NCBI RefSeq assembly: GCF_000463015.1
Contig: NC_022247.1
Location: forward strand, 2,914,001 to 2,978,000
Origin: Variovorax paradoxus B4
GTDB lineage: Bacteria > Pseudomonadota > Gammaproteobacteria > Burkholderiales > Burkholderiaceae_C
DNA length: 64,000 bases
Direction of reading: 5' to 3'
This document shows positions 62,418-64,000 of the stretch, one piece after another. The notes under the pieces are model-generated. The model had not been told where the DNA came from, did not search any database, and saw nothing but the letters and a program-made list of their open reading frames with translations. The position numbers and the translations under genes are program-made. Position 1 is the stretch's first letter, and each line of letters starts with the position of its first letter.

Positions 62418-64000
62418 CTATTCCAGTAGCGCGGCGGCCACCAGTTTCTTTGTGTAAGGGTGCTCGGGCGCGTCGAGCACGCGCTCGACGGGGCCGGCTT
62501 CGAGAATGGCACCATCCTTCATCACGATGACCTGGTGCGCCATGGCGCGGATCACTTCCACGTCGTGCGTGATCAGCAGGTAGCTCAGGCCCCGCTCGCG
62601 TTGCAGGCGCTGGAGCAAACCCAGCACCTGCTTCTGGATCGTCACGTCGAGGGCGCTGGTGGGCTCGTCGAGCACCAGCAGCTGCGGATCGACGATGAGT
62701 GCGCGCGCAATCGCGAGCCGCTGGCGCTGTCCACCCGAGAACTCGTGCGGATAGCGGTCGAGCAGCGAGGGAAACTGCGCCTCGTTCAAGCCCACGTCGG
62801 CCAGCGCCGCCAGTGCCCTTGCGCGGCGCTGTGCCGTGTCGAGTTCGGTCGCGTGCACGCGCAGTCCCTCGCCCACGATCTGCTCGACCGTCATGCGTGG
62901 CGAGAGCGAGGAGAACGGGTCCTGGAAAACCACTTGCATGACCCGCCGCAAGGCCAGGTCGGAGCTCCGGTCCACCGCCCAGCCCTTGCCGTCCACTTTC
63001 AGCGCACCCTGGTGCTTCAGCAGCCCGAGGGCAGCCAGCGCCAGCGTGGACTTGCCCGATCCGGACTCGCCAACCACGCCCAGCGTTTCACCCGGCGCAA
63101 TGCGGAAATCCGCGTTCTGCACCGCGACGAATTCGCCCTTGCGGAACCAGCCGGCGAAACCGGGCCGGGGCACCGGGTAGCCCACGCGCAGGCCCGTGGC
63201 CTCGAGCACCGGCCGCGCGTCGGCACCCGTGGGCACGGCGGTGACATCGCGCTCGGGATGGCTGTCGATCAGCCTGCGGGTGTAGGCGTGCTGCGGCGCC
63301 TCGAACACGGCAGCCACGGCGCCTTGCTCCACGATGTGGCCGTCCTCCATCACGGCGACCCGGTCGGCGAACCGGCGCACGAGGTTGAGGTCGTGCGTGA
63401 TCAGCAGCACGGCCATGCCATGCCTGCGCTGCAGATCGGCGAGCAGCTCCAGGATTTGCGCGCGCACCGTGACGTCGAGCGCGGTGGTCGGCTCGTCGGC
63501 CAGCAGCAAGCGCGGCTTGCAGGCGAGCGCCATGGCGATCATGGCGCGCTGGCGCTGGCCGCCCGAGAGCTGGTGCGGAAACGCCCGCGCCCGCCGCTCC
63601 GGCTCGGGAATGCCGGTGTCGGCCAGCAGCTGCACGGCGGCCGCCTGTGCCGCGCGCGCCGACAGGCCCTCGTGCAATTCGAGCACCTCGGCGATCTGGT
63701 CGCCCACGGTATAGAGCGCGTTGAGGGCGGTCATCGGCTCCTGGAAGATCATCGCGATCTCCTTGCCGCGGATGCCGCGCAGCTCCCGCTCCGGGATCGA
63801 GAGCAGATCGCGCCCGTTCGGTGTATTTGCGGAATCGAACAGCTTCGCCATGCCGGCCACGTCGGCGTTCTGTGCCAGGCGCAGCAGCGACAGTGCCGTC
63901 ACGGTCTTGCCCGAACCCGATTCGCCGACGAGCGCGAGCTTTTCGCCCGCGCCGATGCGGAAGTCGATGCCATGCACCACCTCCTTGCCGCCGAAGGCCA
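62418..64000 (-). CDS. Oligopeptide-type ABC transporter double ATPase (YejF-like), N-terminus outside the window
   Basis: This frame runs past the right edge, so the first residues are missing; about 527 residues are present. Two complete ATPase domains are fused: [20 protein letters not shown] with [15 protein letters not shown], and [20 protein letters not shown] with [15 protein letters not shown]. Each has a Walker B ([24 protein letters not shown]) and the C-terminal oligopeptide-transporter extension after the second. It powers import of peptides or microcin-C-like compounds with permease and binding-protein genes expected to the right. The MFS gene follows 19 bases later. Confidence 0.95.
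   Translation of the reverse strand, partial: AFGGKEVVHGIDFRIGAGEKLALVGESGSGKTVTALSLLRLAQNADVAGMAKLFDSANTPNGRDLLSIPERELRGIRGKEIAMIFQEPMTALNALYTVGDQIAEVLELHEGLSARAAQAAAVQLLADTGIPEPERRARAFPHQLSGGQRQRAMIAMALACKPRLLLADEPTTALDVTVRAQILELLADLQRRHGMAVLLITHDLNLVRRFADRVAVMEDGHIVEQGAVAAVFEAPQHAYTRRLIDSHPERDVTAVPTGADARPVLEATGLRVGYPVPRPGFAGWFRKGEFVAVQNADFRIAPGETLGVVGESGSGKSTLALAALGLLKHQGALKVDGKGWAVDRSSDLALRRVMQVVFQDPFSSLSPRMTVEQIVGEGLRVHATELDTAQRRARALAALADVGLNEAQFPSLLDRYPHEFSGGQRQRLAIARALIVDPQLLVLDEPTSALDVTIQKQVLGLLQRLQRERGLSYLLITHDVEVIRAMAHQVIVMKDGAILEAGPVERVLDAPEHPYTKKLVAAALLE

Overview
The window is high-GC, densely packed bacterial chromosome. Gene content and order (rimP-nusA-infB-rbfA-truB-typA, guaB/guaA, smpB opposite ratA-rnfH, many LysR/Bug/EamA genes, a TadA-hydrolase fusion) suggest a betaproteobacterium of the Comamonadaceae, most like Variovorax. 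That placement is from memory of family-level gene content, not from a search. I saw no rRNA, tRNA, insertion sequence, prophage or CRISPR array. Once the small genes listed are counted, no stretch longer than about 300 bases lacks a gene.

Layout. 0-3.1 kb: a two-gene DNA-repair operon (nuclease/DinG-like helicase, then an AlkB-type dioxygenase) behind a sequence matching an SOS box. 3.2-9.8 kb: five signalling genes, the first four overlapping end to end (CHASE3/GAF hybrid kinase with three receivers, CheR, CheB, receiver-kinase, single receiver), with no chemoreceptor. 9.8-14.7 kb: a secreted Pro/Tyr-rich protein, a cyclase-FHA fusion, LD-carboxypeptidase, TadA fused to an alpha/beta-hydrolase domain, and PaiB. 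14.7-18.2 kb: a two-component system followed by a secreted GlcG/HbpS-family protein and an ankyrin protein, with two palindromes between. 18.3-21.3 kb: DUF72, RidA, a 2H phosphoesterase and an exported intradiol dioxygenase.

21.2-28.8 kb: one tightly overlapping metal-acquisition operon (small membrane protein, ZnuC, ZnuB, ZnuA, CobW-type GTPase, TonB-dependent receptor, PepSY membrane protein) whose predicted promoter is covered by a palindrome. 28.8-42.7 kb: accessory metabolism, with a frameshifted NTF2-like gene, a diiron oxygenase-RidA-esterase operon opposite a LysR gene, a Bug solute-binding protein, an AlaX-EamA-M20 deacetylase operon next to an AraC gene, a cupin, an arginase-fold protein lacking metal-site histidines, and an SDR/F420-type reductase operon opposite an HxlR repressor.

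42.7-47.4 kb: two toxin-antitoxin modules around guaA, the VapBC pair lying between guaB and guaA, each with an obvious operator. 47.5-51.8 kb: DUF4124, RnfH, RatA, SmpB, then an ECF sigma/anti-sigma pair bracketed by two paralogous COG4315 exported proteins, closed by a strong intrinsic terminator. 51.8-61.2 kb: the translation/transcription operon, read right to left, with two hairpins in the leader ahead of rimP. 61.2-64 kb: an MFS transporter and the larger part of a double-ATPase oligopeptide ABC protein that runs off the window.

Start codons were chosen from overlaps with the preceding gene, ribosome-binding sites and family N-termini. Several are GTG or TTG. Functions are inferred from sequence motifs read by eye, without database searches.
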